A stretch of 64,000 bases of DNA from Plectosphaerella cucumerina. Lineage: Eukaryota > Ascomycota > Sordariomycetes > Glomerellales > Plectosphaerellaceae. The notes beneath the pieces are model-generated. The model was given only the letters and a program-made list of their open reading frames with translations, was not told the DNA's origin and searched no databases. The translations under genes were made by a program, and so were the position numbers. Position 1 is the first letter of the stretch; each line of letters opens with the position of its first letter. The stretch spans positions 6,200,001-6,264,000 of the forward strand of contig JAGPXD010000002.1 in NCBI GenBank assembly GCA_020746995.1, given 5' to 3'. Below are positions 1 to 9,378 of this stretch, piece by piece.

Positions 1-80
1 CATTTCAACCGCAAACAACCATTAAGGACGACGTTAGGCCAACTTCTACCTCAAACTCAAAACCCACCAGTCTCTTCAAT

Positions 81-758
81 ATGCCAACCGCGAGCATACT
101 CAAGGTAGAGCCGGCGCTACTGGAGGATGTTCCCACCCTGGTCGACATCTGGTACGCAGCCTTCGCCGACTCCTCTCTCCTGAGATTCTGGCCCGATACG
201 CCAGGGCTTCGCGCGTGGTGGACCGGAGCCCATAGCCACGATATCGTCAACAAGCCGTTTCAGCGGTACGTCAAGATTGTCGACCCGGAAACCCTCGACG
301 CCCAGGGTCGTCCGCGGATAGCGGCTTGGGCCAAATGGGACCTCTCCATGCCAGAGGAGAGGGGGGCTCGCTATCCCCCTTGGCATGAGGAGACTCCAGC
401 TGAGCTGCTGGACAAGCATATCGCCACGCTTGAGAGTGGCAGGCTTCGAGTCATGGGAACGCGGAAACATTACTGTAAGGTCTTCAGCGATAATTCCGTC
501 TGCTCGTGCTTTTGCTGATTTTGGCGTATAGACCTCGCCACCATGGTGACGCATCCTGACTACCAGCGTCGCGGCTGCGGTTCTACGCTTGTAAGATGGG
601 GCTGCGATCTTGCCGATGAGAATGGTGTTGGGGCGTTTGTGGACGCAAGCAAGGAGGGGATTCCGCTGTACGAGCGCTTCAGCTTTGTCGACAAGAGCGA
701 CGCTGACTCGGGCACTATCGTGCCCATGGCTCGTGAAGCGAGGCCTCAGTCAAGCTGA
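81..758 (+). CDS. GNAT-family N-acetyltransferase
   Basis: Two exons, 81-474 and 532-758, joined across a 57-nt GT-AG intron (475-531), give a 206-residue protein. The acetyl-CoA-binding motif A lies just after the junction, at about residues 132-149, with the pattern HPDYQRRGCGS (Q/RxxGxG/A) followed by an amphipathic helix and the ...PLYERFSFV strand typical of GNAT C-termini. It should transfer an acetyl group from acetyl-CoA to an unidentified amine; small fungal GNATs of this type are usually cytosolic and their substrates cannot be read from sequence. The N-terminal half is divergent. The first ATG of the open frame is used, and nothing longer is possible because the window starts 80 nt upstream. 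Family assignment is firm; substrate unknown. Confidence 0.85.
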
Positions 759-866
759 GATTGATGTTACTTCTACAACGTTGAAAACATCTAAACGCTA
801 GCCATTCTCAATTCAAACCACTGGCTTCCCCGAAATGCCCGGCAGGAACGTGTCTGAGTGGCTACG

Positions 867-2577
867 TTAGTTGATGATCATCTGTCTGCATGTTGGGATG
901 GCTCCAATCAACATACCTCCAACCCTCCATCTTTGCCTGAAGAGATCGAGCGCACAAAGTAGCATTTCCACCTCTCCCGGCAGTGCAAGATCGTCTGCTG
1001 CCTCCAGTATGACCGCTGCTGCGCGGAATGCGCAGCACATGCAGACGAACGACAGGCTTGGGATCACGCTGGTGTCCTTAATATCGTGAATCGGGATACG
1101 ACACGTATCCCATGCCAAGCGTCGTGATGCCTGTAACGATGAACTCTCTCGGCTGCCAGGCTTTGCTCCAGTCCTTCGTACTCGCTCCTGGTGCATGGTG
1201 ACCATGCAACTGATGTCAAAAGTCAGTCGCAGAACTGAAAGTACATCTGAGGATAGAGCTGGCCATTGAGACTGACTTGAGGGTAATAATGATGGGTCCA
1301 CAGAAGGGCCATGTATGTCCCTGGCCGTGTCGCATGAGGAAGTCTGCCAGGCCATGCGCCTCTGCTGTAAGCATGTTGTACTCACCTTCATCGACTGGCA
1401 GACCAGCTCGAGAGCTATTCACATGTTGAAGAATCCGCCCAGCTAACAGCAGAGCCTCTGCCGTGGCATGAAGTCTCTCCGCAGACGTAGACCGTCCAGA
1501 GTCGGAGGCCTTGGCCACAAAAGGGTCGGAAAAGTGTCTCTGAACAGACATAGACAACGGTGAACTCGGCGGGCACAAAAGGGACAGTGTATCTTTGATA
1601 GACGACAACACAATCATTCTAGGTACGTTAGTTCGCTTGAACACATACATGGGTGAGCACACAAGAAGCAGAACAGAGCCGAACATACCGATCAAGAGTC
1701 AGGAGGCCCAATTTACAATGTAGAAACTCTTCTTCCATCTCTGCAGAAGCTTGAAGATCAAGGAGACCCGCAATGGCAACGGCGCCGCTCAGCGTCATAT
1801 GTGCCTGGCGCGCCATCCCCTGACCGCATTCATACAGCGCCAAAATAGCACTGGCTTGAAGCATGAGGAGAGATGGGTGTGTCTGGGCTTGCAGAGTGGC
1901 TACCAGCGCGCGTACGGTGATGTACAGTCGGCTTGTCTGAGTAGTGCTTTTCCGGCGTGTCGGCTTTCCAGTGACGAGCATGAGGAGGAGGCATACCAAT
2001 TCAACATATGGCGATATCGCGGCTTCATGCCTGTTGGAGAGGTGTGTTCGAAATCGATTCGCGTCGAGGACAGGGAACCAGTCGTGAATTGATGAGTGAT
2101 AGTGATCAATCAGGAGATGTCCTGTGACTTGGTACTCAGACAAAACCAAAGCCACCTTTTTCGTAAAGGTAGAATCAGATGGTTCACCGGTGGCGGATTG
2201 GCTAGAGACATCCCAGACAGATGCCATGAGTCCGGCCTGGCCCCAAGCCGTCAGGTCCAGACCGCCAGCGCCCAACTCAACGTAAGCTTGTGTGGGCAAA
2301 AGTTGAGGCCTTGGCGACAGAGGTAGAGTAGGCCGACAAGACGGAAGGGAATAATCGCAGCATCGCAGTTTTCTGCGTTCATGTCAGTGGCGAGAGCTTG
2401 GAAGAATGACAGCAGGATCCGGGAGCCGGGACCAGCGGCAGTTACCCGACTGTCGCGGGCCACGTACAATGAGCATCGGGAGCAGTGGGGGAGTGCGCGA
2501 TCACACCCCTGCTTGCGAGCCCGACACCTGAAGCAGGCATGGGATGCCTTGCGGATGACTTCGACTTCTTTTTCCAT
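867..2577 (-). CDS. Zn2Cys6 transcription factor with fungal-specific TF domain
   Basis: Four exons (2577-2468, 2372-1689, 1618-1277, 1209-867) splice in frame to 492 residues. The binuclear zinc cluster is at residues about 14-43: CFRCRARKQGCD, then PHCSRC, then a last Cys just before a YS pair. The first intron splits the cluster and has a clear ACTGAC branch site. The middle region (LLIDHYHSSIHDWFPVLD) is the start of the fungal-specific transcription-factor domain. It should bind CGG-containing sites as a nuclear regulator. It is transcribed away from the NmrA-like gene at 3177, sharing a 599-bp promoter that carries CGGCCG palindromes, so autoregulation and control of its neighbours are plausible inferences. 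The third intron (donor GTCAGT) and the C-terminal exon are the least certain parts; another intron there cannot be excluded. Confidence 0.8.
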
Positions 2578-2613
2578 GGTGAATTGAAGGTGGTTGACAA
2601 ACGCGCGGCGCCT

Positions 2614-2631
2614 ATGCATCGGCCGATGCAT
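2614..2631. promoter_or_regulatory. 18-bp perfect palindrome, candidate Zn2Cys6 operator
   Basis: The bases read ATGCATCGGCCGATGCAT, a perfect inverted repeat whose core is two abutting inverted CGG triplets. It lies 37 bp upstream of the start codon of the Zn2Cys6 regulator (2577, minus strand). Zn2Cys6 dimers commonly bind paired CGG triplets, so this is a candidate autoregulatory site; binding is inferred only. Confidence 0.45.
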
Positions 2632-2801
2632 TAACCTGCAGCAGCGACACTCATTTAAGGTCAGGTCAAAGACGTTCAAGTCGAGCTGTCGTGCAAGATG
2701 GATTACAAAGCTCGGAAAGTGAGATCCGGAAACACCATCAAGGAGAAAATAACCCCACCTTGATCGCTGCTCCTCGTTGGATGGCTTGAATGACATGGGA
2801 G

Positions 2802-2813
2802 CGGCCGATGCAT
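2802..2813. promoter_or_regulatory. Second copy of the CGGCCGATGCAT half-element
   Basis: This 12-mer is identical to the right two-thirds of the palindrome at 2614-2631 and sits about 375 bp upstream of the NmrA-like start codon. Two copies of a 12-mer within 200 bp of a divergent promoter suggest a shared regulator site. Function is inferred. Confidence 0.4.
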
Positions 2814-3040
2814 ATTGAGCTACTCCTCGTCTGGACTAGTTCTCTCATGGATGTGTCGAATTGTGTACGACGAGATTGGTACAGCATATTGTTGGCCTCT
2901 GAAGGAAGTGCAACTCTCTGGTTTCAGTCTCCTGACAGCTTCCCAAACAATCTGAATGGGAATGCAATCCAGCTGATTTCCAAGCATTCAAGTGATCGAA
3001 TAGAATGGCCTTGGTAACGTGATTATGGGTTCGAGGTGGT

Positions 3041-3048
3041 TATATAAA
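3041..3048 (+). promoter_or_regulatory. TATA box of the NmrA-like gene
   Basis: The sequence TATATAAA occurs 129 bp upstream of the ATG at 3177, a normal position for a TATA element with a leader of about 100 nt. Its clean match suggests an inducible, TATA-dependent promoter. Confidence 0.5.
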
Positions 3049-3176
3049 TCAAAGCCCGCCAGCTCACTGTTGATGGTTCTCACTCAAACCCAGCTTCTAC
3101 ATCTTGTCCACTCAGGAACCACCAACGTTTCCCCGAAGCTCCAGTTGTCTACGTACCTCTCATTCTACTCTCAATC

Positions 3177-4169
3177 ATGTCGGACATCAAGAAAGTTGCC
3201 ATTCTCGGCGTATGTCACCTCCATATCCTGCCACTTCGAATCTGGAGGCAACATGGCTAACGGTTGATCCAGGGGACCGGACCACTTGGAGGCGCCCTGA
3301 TTCCTTCCCTGCTTCGAAACGGCTTCACTGTCACCGTCATTTCTCGCCCCAATGGCACATCCCTTTCAAGCCTTCCTAGCCAAGTCATCGTCAAGACGTC
3401 CGAGTACACGGATGTCACCTCTTTGGTCGTCGCTCTAGAAGGCCAGGACGCACTCGTTGAGGCCTTCAACCCTGCCTCCGCCATTCATCAAGGTCCAGTC
3501 CTCGAGGCTGCTCTCGCTGCTGGGGTCAGCCACATCATCACTCCTGACTTCAGCTCCGATACCTTCAACCCAAACATCCGCGAGACCCTCGTATTTGAGA
3601 ACAAGCTCAAAGCCAAACAGGTGCTCGAAGCAGTGGTGGCCGCCCATCCCAACACCCTTTCATGGACCGCCATCATCGTCGGCCCCTGGTACGACTGGCT
3701 GATCGAGAACGACTATTTCTGGGTCAACAAACACACCAAGACCATCACTTGCGTCGGCTCGGGAGACCAAAAAGTCAGCATCAGCCGGTACGAAGTCTGC
3801 GGAGAAGCTCTTGTTGCCGTGCTTCAGTCGCCTGCCAAGTATCGCAACCGTCCGGCGTACTTCGCGAACCATACCGTCTCGACGAATGAGCTCATCTCCA
3901 TCGTCGAGGATCGCCTTGGACTGGAGGGCTGGAAAATTGTACATGTTCCCCTCGAGGAGCTTTCGGCACAGGCACATGGTCTTTGGGACAAGGACACGGC
4001 CGAAGGGGTCGTCAACCGCCTCGCGACCAAGGCGTACCCTTTGCTCGCCACAGTGGCCATGATGAATGAGAACAATAGGTACGAGGCTGATTTTAGCCAA
4101 AAGCTTGAGTCAGGATGGGAGCAGGGAAGTGAAGTTCTGGTCGAGAACTTGAGGCAGATATTGGCCTAG
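3177..4169 (+). CDS. NmrA-like / isoflavone-reductase-like NAD(P)-binding protein
   Basis: A short first exon (3177-3209, MSDIKKVAILG) joins across a 63-nt intron to 3273-4169, giving 309 residues. The junction completes the Rossmann-fold dinucleotide motif GGTGPLGG at the N-terminus, which fixes the start. The following body (PDFSSDTF near the middle, WTAIIVGPWYDWLI, then a C-terminal helical part) fits the NmrA-like/PCBER-isoflavone reductase group of atypical short-chain dehydrogenases. Such proteins either reduce small phenolic or polyketide substrates with NADPH or act as redox sensors of transcription factors; the sequence does not decide. It is divergent from a Zn2Cys6 regulator and upstream of an MDR oxidoreductase, a combination reminiscent of the fungal CipA/CipB-type pair (recalled resemblance, not tested). 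Confidence 0.85.
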
Positions 4170-4373
4170 GTTCTGGTAGTTGGCTGGGATCTCATTTGTG
4201 GCGTCGAAGAGATGCGAAGTACCTATCTAGAGGATTTAGGGGATTCAGGGGGGGGTTCAGGGGTTGTGTCGCGACATCATGAAGAGACTGAAACATGGAG
4301 TTTGACTCTAGCAAGAGAATCTCAGGGCTGCCGAGCAGATAATTGAGAGGAACATGTTTCAGATCGATCCAGA

Positions 4374-4649
4374 ATGAAAGGCACGATTGTGCCTCTCATG
4401 ACATTGGTCTTCGGCACGTGTGTCTTCGGGAGGCCTCCACACGGTCTGCAGCAACGTCAACATACTTCCTCCGAGGAGATCTTTGCTGCGATATGCAAAG
4501 TCGGCATAATATCGAAGAGATATGGGTGCTCGCTCCGTCAGAGTGACAGTGGCTACCTAGATGTGTCAGACGGAGGACGAATCACGCCGCCGGCTTCCGA
4601 ATGCGGCCGGGCCATTCTTCTTACAGGATGTGGTCTTACTCATCACTGA
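4374..4649 (+). CDS. Small putative secreted cysteine-containing protein
   Basis: An uninterrupted ORF of 91 residues begins with MK and a hydrophobic stretch (residues 3-19) ending CVFG before RPP, which resembles a signal peptide. The mature part would have about 70 residues with four cysteines (in AAICK, YGCS, SECGR and TGCG), an even number compatible with two disulfides. No family is recognised. It lies between the NmrA-like and MDR genes on the same strand, 204 bp after the former. It could be a small secreted protein such as a fungal effector candidate, or a chance ORF; no intron supports it. Existence is moderately supported, function unknown. Confidence 0.4.
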   Translation: MKGTIVPLMTLVFGTCVFGRPPHGLQQRQHTSSEEIFAAICKVGIISKRYGCSLRQSDSGYLDVSDGGRITPPASECGRAILLTGCGLTHH

Positions 4650-4877
4650 TGTATGATTGACTCCTCACCGGAGTCCCCTCTCTGTGGCTTCAGCTGGGCG
4701 AATGAGCTTCTGGGTGTGACAGTCTGCTTCTGCCGGCAGATACGGAAGTCAGGGGCGCTACGGAATTTGCGGGTTCGCATTTGGCTTATAACAGCTGAGC
4801 TGCCATGGCCGCCAGGGAGAGGAATCAACCCGATACCTGTTGTCTCGATCACCATTCATCACCGTGTTTATTTGACA

Positions 4878-5897
4878 ATGGCCGCCTCTGTCCCAAAGGT
4901 TATGAGGGTCGTGCATCAGCTCGACCCCAAGAGTAGCACCCTAGTGCTGGAAGAGGGACCTGTCCCCATCCCATCCGGCCCATCAGACATCCTCATCAAG
5001 GTCGCCGCCACATCCCCGTGTCTCGGCGAGCTCACCTGGACTGCCGCGATGCCCGACTACTTCCCCGCCGACAGGGAGCCAGTCCCTGGCCAGGATGTGA
5101 CCGGTACCGTTGTGGAGGCATCGGAGGACTCGGGCTTCAAGCCAGGCGACGAGGTTTTTGGCCGCATCAATGCCGTTCACCCTGGCGGATGCCGCGAATA
5201 CGCAATTGTGAAGAAAGAGGAGACGGCAATCAAGCCCAAGAGTCTGGGATGGGAAGAGGCCGCTGCGACACCGTTATCGGCTTTGACCGCCTGGCAGGCC
5301 GTGTTCGTGCAGGGGACATTGGAGAAGGACGCTGTGTTCGGGGATGAGGCCGCTCGAGGTCGAAACGCCAGTATCAGGGTTTTCATCGCCGGCGCTGGAA
5401 CGAGCGTCGGCATGTGGGCGGTCCAGTTTGCCGCTCTGGCTGGTGCCGGTGCCGTCGTGGCCCTGGCCTCGGGAGCCAAGGCTGACCTCCTTCGACGACT
5501 AGGAGCAACAGATCTGGTCGACTACACCCGTACCAGCGCCGATGCCTGGGTCCGCGAGGGTGAAGACCGGGAGACGCAACTCATCGTCGACTGCATCGGT
5601 GGAGCGGCCATGGGAGATCTCTGGAGCGTGGTCAAGGAGGGTGGCACTTTCCTCAGCATATGTGGCCATCCGGATGCCGTCAAGCCAGAAAGCTGCCAGA
5701 AGACTCTTCAGAAATCGGTGTGGTTCATCGTCGAAAGCCTGGGCGTGCAGCTGGCCGAGATAGCAAGGCTGATGGAAGCTGGGAAAGTGAAGCCGCTGAT
5801 CGACAGTACCTTCGGGTTTGAGCAGTTTCAGGAGGCATTTGACAAGGTTGAGAGCCGCAAGACGAACGGCAAGGTTGTCATCAAGCTCTTCTCTTAG
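4878..5897 (+). CDS. MDR-family quinone oxidoreductase (zinc-independent ADH-like)
   Basis: A single exon encodes 339 residues from the ATG at 4878; the frame stays open further upstream but the conserved N-terminus begins near MRVVHQLDP. The GroES-like domain (about 1-125, with PGQDVTGTVVE and GDEVFGRI) is followed by a Rossmann domain with VFIAGAGTSVGMWAVQFA at about 170-190. The catalytic zinc ligands of classical alcohol dehydrogenases are absent, so it groups with NADPH-dependent quinone/enone reductases, including fungal CipB-like and trans-enoyl reductase proteins. The substrate cannot be read. A TATAAC element 76-81 bp upstream of the ATG (4797-4802) could serve as a weak TATA box. 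Its place beside an NmrA-like reductase and a Zn2Cys6 regulator suggests shared control (inference). Confidence 0.85.
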   Translation: MAASVPKVMRVVHQLDPKSSTLVLEEGPVPIPSGPSDILIKVAATSPCLGELTWTAAMPDYFPADREPVPGQDVTGTVVEASEDSGFKPGDEVFGRINAVHPGGCREYAIVKKEETAIKPKSLGWEEAAATPLSALTAWQAVFVQGTLEKDAVFGDEAARGRNASIRVFIAGAGTSVGMWAVQFAALAGAGAVVALASGAKADLLRRLGATDLVDYTRTSADAWVREGEDRETQLIVDCIGGAAMGDLWSVVKEGGTFLSICGHPDAVKPESCQKTLQKSVWFIVESLGVQLAEIARLMEAGKVKPLIDSTFGFEQFQEAFDKVESRKTNGKVVIKLFS

Positions 5898-7476
5898 GTA
5901 GGCAGCAGTCGTGGGCATGATGTATCCCGCAAAATGAGAGTTCAAAGCCACATCTTGTCTCCAGAAAGCGCCATGAGGCATATTGATGCCGAAACTGGGT
6001 TTCAGTCCAATAATTGTAGGTGGCTGAAATAGTGGCTGCTGTCCATCCTTGAGGCCTTTTTCGGCGTTGGCGGAAATTTTGACACTCCCGTCGACAAAAA
6101 TTGAAGGGCCCCAAAGTGAACAGGTTCCCATATGACTTCTCTCTTCCTTTCCCCTTCGACCGAAATCTCATACCTACTCAGTTCAGGGTGATATTAATCA
6201 AGACTACATAGACAAACCTCTTCAACGATCTGTCGTCTCATTCACCCGAAAATATCGCACTCTGCAAATTCGGCCAAGTCTATCATCGATCATGCCACGA
6301 TTTGAATGCATGCGGCAATGCCTCTCGGCGCTTGCCCGTATGACTGGCATCAAGAAGGAAAAGTCGGAACCTGTCTCGAAGCCTCACCTCTGCATGTGCT
6401 CCCATACTTCTGGAGGATCCACGGAATGGAAGTATCGCCCAGACTTGGATGCCGAGTTTCCCTGGAGACTTGTGCAGGTGAATGAGGAGAAGAACGGGCG
6501 CGGGACTTTGCTCTGGGAATGTAAGGAGGTTCCGGTAGTGCGAGAGGTGGACGCTGGGAGGTTGGAAGTCTAGGAGAGAAGTCATGTCCTGTCGTCGAGG
6601 TGATGGCTTCAGAGCGGAAGAAACCTAGGAGTGGAGGTGCGGCTCATCGTACTCGGCTGCCTTAGTGGGTACCCAAGAGAAATGGAAACATTCAGGCAAT
6701 CGCAGCCTATGTGTTTGTTCCAGTTGATGGATGTAGAAGTCTGGAAATGTGGAGGTCTCTCGGTCAACACCCGTGATGGCACTGCCTAGGCTCTGGGAGG
6801 TGAAGCGGGGATGTTTGCCCGAGGGGCGCAGTCACAGGTGGTGAGGTGTGGCGCCTTCCCTTTCTGGCTGCTACAGGGGTTGAGCGCTATTCTGTGTGCA
6901 TGATCTCGCATGTCTAGGCCAACATCACATGCTCATTCTGTGTATTGCTGCCATGCTAGAAACATCAGCTGTGAGAACTCTTCACCAAGATGGCATATTA
7001 GCAGCAAGAGAGGTGTTGGTTTTCCAATCATTTGAAAGTATTACAACTGCATTGGCAGATAATGTGAAGCGGCAGGAAATGAGGTTGCTCTGGGAAAACT
7101 CGTGATATTCACTCTCTCACATGCGATTATCTAATCACGCAACCTGCCTTGCAAGTTGCCTGCCCTGCCCGGCGGGGCGTCATTCCGGGGAACCCGCAGC
7201 GTGGGCGTCACGGCGGGACCACGTGCAGCTTCCCCATCCGTGATTCAACCTGGACCTGTGGTGTGGCGCAGGCAGTTTCGCTTCAATAAAGCCGTCAGCC
7301 AAGCACCCTCATCTCCCAGACACATCATTCCGCCAACGTCCCCCTCAAACATCATTTCCGGCCCATTATCCATCGCAGACATTCTCTAAACGTCCAATTG
7401 GCTTTTCTAAATTCTCCCAGAAGGCCGCTCTCGACCTCACAAATCACCCTCAAACAAGCCCACGTCATCGGCCACA
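5898..7476. other. Intergenic region upstream of the SPRY gene
   Basis: Nearly 1.6 kb with only one weak small ORF (6292-6573). The stretch 6880-7130 is more AT-rich than its surroundings. The last 200 bp before 7477 are pyrimidine-rich with a CCAATTGG palindrome at 7393-7400, fitting a promoter and 5' leader. No RNA gene was recognised. Confidence 0.5.
6292..6573 (+). CDS. Small hypothetical protein (weak)
   Basis: An ATG-initiated ORF of 93 residues with no recognised domain. It contains a basic central part (MTGIKKEKSEP), two Cys pairs and the hydrophilic stretch WKYRPDLDAEFPW. There is no signal peptide or membrane segment. It is isolated in a 1.6-kb gap between the MDR and SPRY genes. 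Its amino-acid composition is not obviously random, but neither homology nor splice structure supports it, so treat it as a candidate only. Confidence 0.3.
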   Translation: MPRFECMRQCLSALARMTGIKKEKSEPVSKPHLCMCSHTSGGSTEWKYRPDLDAEFPWRLVQVNEEKNGRGTLLWECKEVPVVREVDAGRLEV

Positions 7477-9138
7477 ATGTGCTTCGGAGGCGACGACAAG
7501 AAGGACGACACGCCCGCGCCTAGACCCGCGCAGGCGGCCTCCCTGCGTCAATCGCAAAACGGCAGCATCCGCAGCCGCGCGAGCAGGAAGGGTGACAAGC
7601 AGAAGGCCGAGGACGAGAAGTACGCCGCCGCTGCTGCCGGCTCCTCCTCGCGACAGAATGGTGAGGCGTCGTCATCATCAGCGCCTGCGCCTGCGTCTGC
7701 GCCTACGCCCAACTTCAGCAGCAACAACCCCTATGCTGCCCCTGCTGGACCGCCGCCCGGTCATCAGGCACAAAATGACTTTGCTCCTCCTCCCGGCCCG
7801 CCGCCGCCTCAAGGCCAGTCCGCCTCGCAGCAGAACTCGGCCTCGGCACAAGGAGGTGACGACTGGTTCACTCCTCCTCCGGGGCCGCCACCCGGACATC
7901 AGCAGGAGAACTACGGTGCGCCTCCGGGGCCACCTCCGGGTCACCAGCAGGAGAACTACGGTGCGCCCCCTGGGCCGCCGCCTGGCCATCAACCCCAGGG
8001 AGACTTCAATCCTCCTCCTGGACCGCCACCAGGCCACCGTGGGCAGGACGACTTTGCTCCCCCAAGCGGCCCGCCCCCTCCCCAGCAGCAAGGTGGCCCG
8101 TCGCAAGGCGCCGGCGACTGGATTGCACCCCCTCCGGGCGCGCCTCCCGGCTGGGACGCCGCGCCCAAAGGCCAGTACGATGCGCCGGCCGGACCCCCTC
8201 CGGGAACCTACGCTCCCCCTCCGGGTCCTCCCCCCACGGACAACTACGGCCCTCCCCCCGGCCCCCCTCCCTCGGACAACTACGGCGCGCCTCCCGGCCC
8301 CCCTCCCACCGACGGCAAGACCCAGCACAACTGGCAGCAAGCCATCCCGGACACGACACTGTTCCCCCCTCCGCCCGCCCTCTTCAGCGGCCACGAGCGC
8401 TCCCACACCAACAACGCACCCGAAGAAGAAGCCAACCTCGGCGAAGCCTGGTGCCAGCAGAACCCCCTCATCCCCGCCCAGCACCTGCCCCCGCAGGCCC
8501 TCACCGCCCTCCAGTCCCACGACATCACCCTCATGATGCCCCAGGTCTACCACGGCGGCCTCGTCCCCATCCGCACCGGCGTCTGGAAGGGCGACACCGT
8601 CCCCGGCGCCCGCGACAGCTGCACCATCGGCTACCCGCCCCTCTACTCCGCCGCCGCCCACTCCCCCCTCGCCACCGGCCGCCCCTTCAAGATCTACTAC
8701 GAGGTCCGCGTCCTCCCCGACAGCAAGCAGGCAGAGGTCGACATCGCCCTCGGCTTCACCGCCCTGCCTTACCCCAACTTCCGCCTCCCCGGGTGGCACC
8801 GCGGCTCCCTCGCCGTCCACGGCGACGACGGACACAAGTACGTCAACGACCGGTGGGGCGGCAAGGACTTTACCGAGCCATTTGTGGTTGGCGGCACCTA
8901 CGGCATCGGCATGGCCTTTTCCCCGCGGGGTGATGGCACCATCAATGTCGATGTCTTCTTCACGCGCGACGGCAAGCCTGCGGGCGGATGGAACCTGCAC
9001 GAGGAGGCTGATGCCGTCGAGGACCTGCCCGTCACCGGCCTCGAGGGCTTCCACGACCTCACCTGCGCCATTGGCACATTCGACCACACCAGTTTCGAGA
9101 TCATCTTTGACCCGGCCCAGTGGAAGTACCAGCCGTAG
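7477..9138 (+). CDS. Proline-rich SPRY-domain protein
   Basis: One exon, 553 residues, starting MCFGGDDKKDD. Residues 1-75 are polar and low-complexity; about 80-285 form a proline/glycine-rich region made of PPPGPPPGH-type units, including two perfect 15-residue repeats. The C-terminal part (about 370-550) is a SPRY/B30.2-like beta-sandwich: FKIYYEVRVL, VDIALGFTALPYPNFRLPGWH, SLAVHGDDG, YGIGMAF and the final strand FEIIFDPAQWKY. SPRY domains bind peptides or proteins; the proline tract is a likely ligand for WW or SH3 domains. No catalytic or membrane segment is visible. The role is unknown; a scaffold or trafficking adaptor is a guess. The following Sac1 gene is convergent. Confidence 0.85.
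   Translation: MCFGGDDKKDDTPAPRPAQAASLRQSQNGSIRSRASRKGDKQKAEDEKYAAAAAGSSSRQNGEASSSSAPAPASAPTPNFSSNNPYAAPAGPPPGHQAQNDFAPPPGPPPPQGQSASQQNSASAQGGDDWFTPPPGPPPGHQQENYGAPPGPPPGHQQENYGAPPGPPPGHQPQGDFNPPPGPPPGHRGQDDFAPPSGPPPPQQQGGPSQGAGDWIAPPPGAPPGWDAAPKGQYDAPAGPPPGTYAPPPGPPPTDNYGPPPGPPPSDNYGAPPGPPPTDGKTQHNWQQAIPDTTLFPPPPALFSGHERSHTNNAPEEEANLGEAWCQQNPLIPAQHLPPQALTALQSHDITLMMPQVYHGGLVPIRTGVWKGDTVPGARDSCTIGYPPLYSAAAHSPLATGRPFKIYYEVRVLPDSKQAEVDIALGFTALPYPNFRLPGWHRGSLAVHGDDGHKYVNDRWGGKDFTEPFVVGGTYGIGMAFSPRGDGTINVDVFFTRDGKPAGGWNLHEEADAVEDLPVTGLEGFHDLTCAIGTFDHTSFEIIFDPAQWKYQP
7882..7971 (+). repeat. Two tandem 45-bp units in the SPRY gene
   Basis: Units 7882-7926 and 7927-7971 both encode GPPPGHQQENYGAPP and differ only at a few synonymous bases. 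Degenerate copies extend on both sides across about 7745-8310. This is a coding minisatellite likely to vary in copy number between strains. Confidence 0.8.
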
Positions 9139-9378
9139 GGGATGGGGGGCCAAGGGGTGGAAGCTGCCAAATAATAGCGTAGTACAGTACATCAAGCGAA
9201 TGCATCTCATTGTTCATCCTCTCGCCTCGCCCTGTCATCATGTCATCCTCATGTATTAAACCCGCCCTCTATAGCTGGGCTCTCCTCCTGCAAAGAGGCT
9301 ACTACTCTCCAGGTGGGGCTCTCGCGTGAATACAAAGACACAAAAGAGAAAGAAAAGAATCCCTCGACGGCAGCTACT

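Larger units (their letters stand above)
2578..3176. other. Divergent promoter region, TF / NmrA-like gene
   Basis: This 599-bp gap separates the start codons of two divergently transcribed genes. It holds two copies of a CGGCCGATGCAT element and a TATA box oriented toward the NmrA-like gene. No credible coding sequence was seen. Confidence 0.6.

Noticed and set aside
7678..9210. 510-codon minus-strand ORF
   Set aside because: Antisense to the SPRY gene; Arg/Gly/Val-rich composition mirrors the proline repeats.
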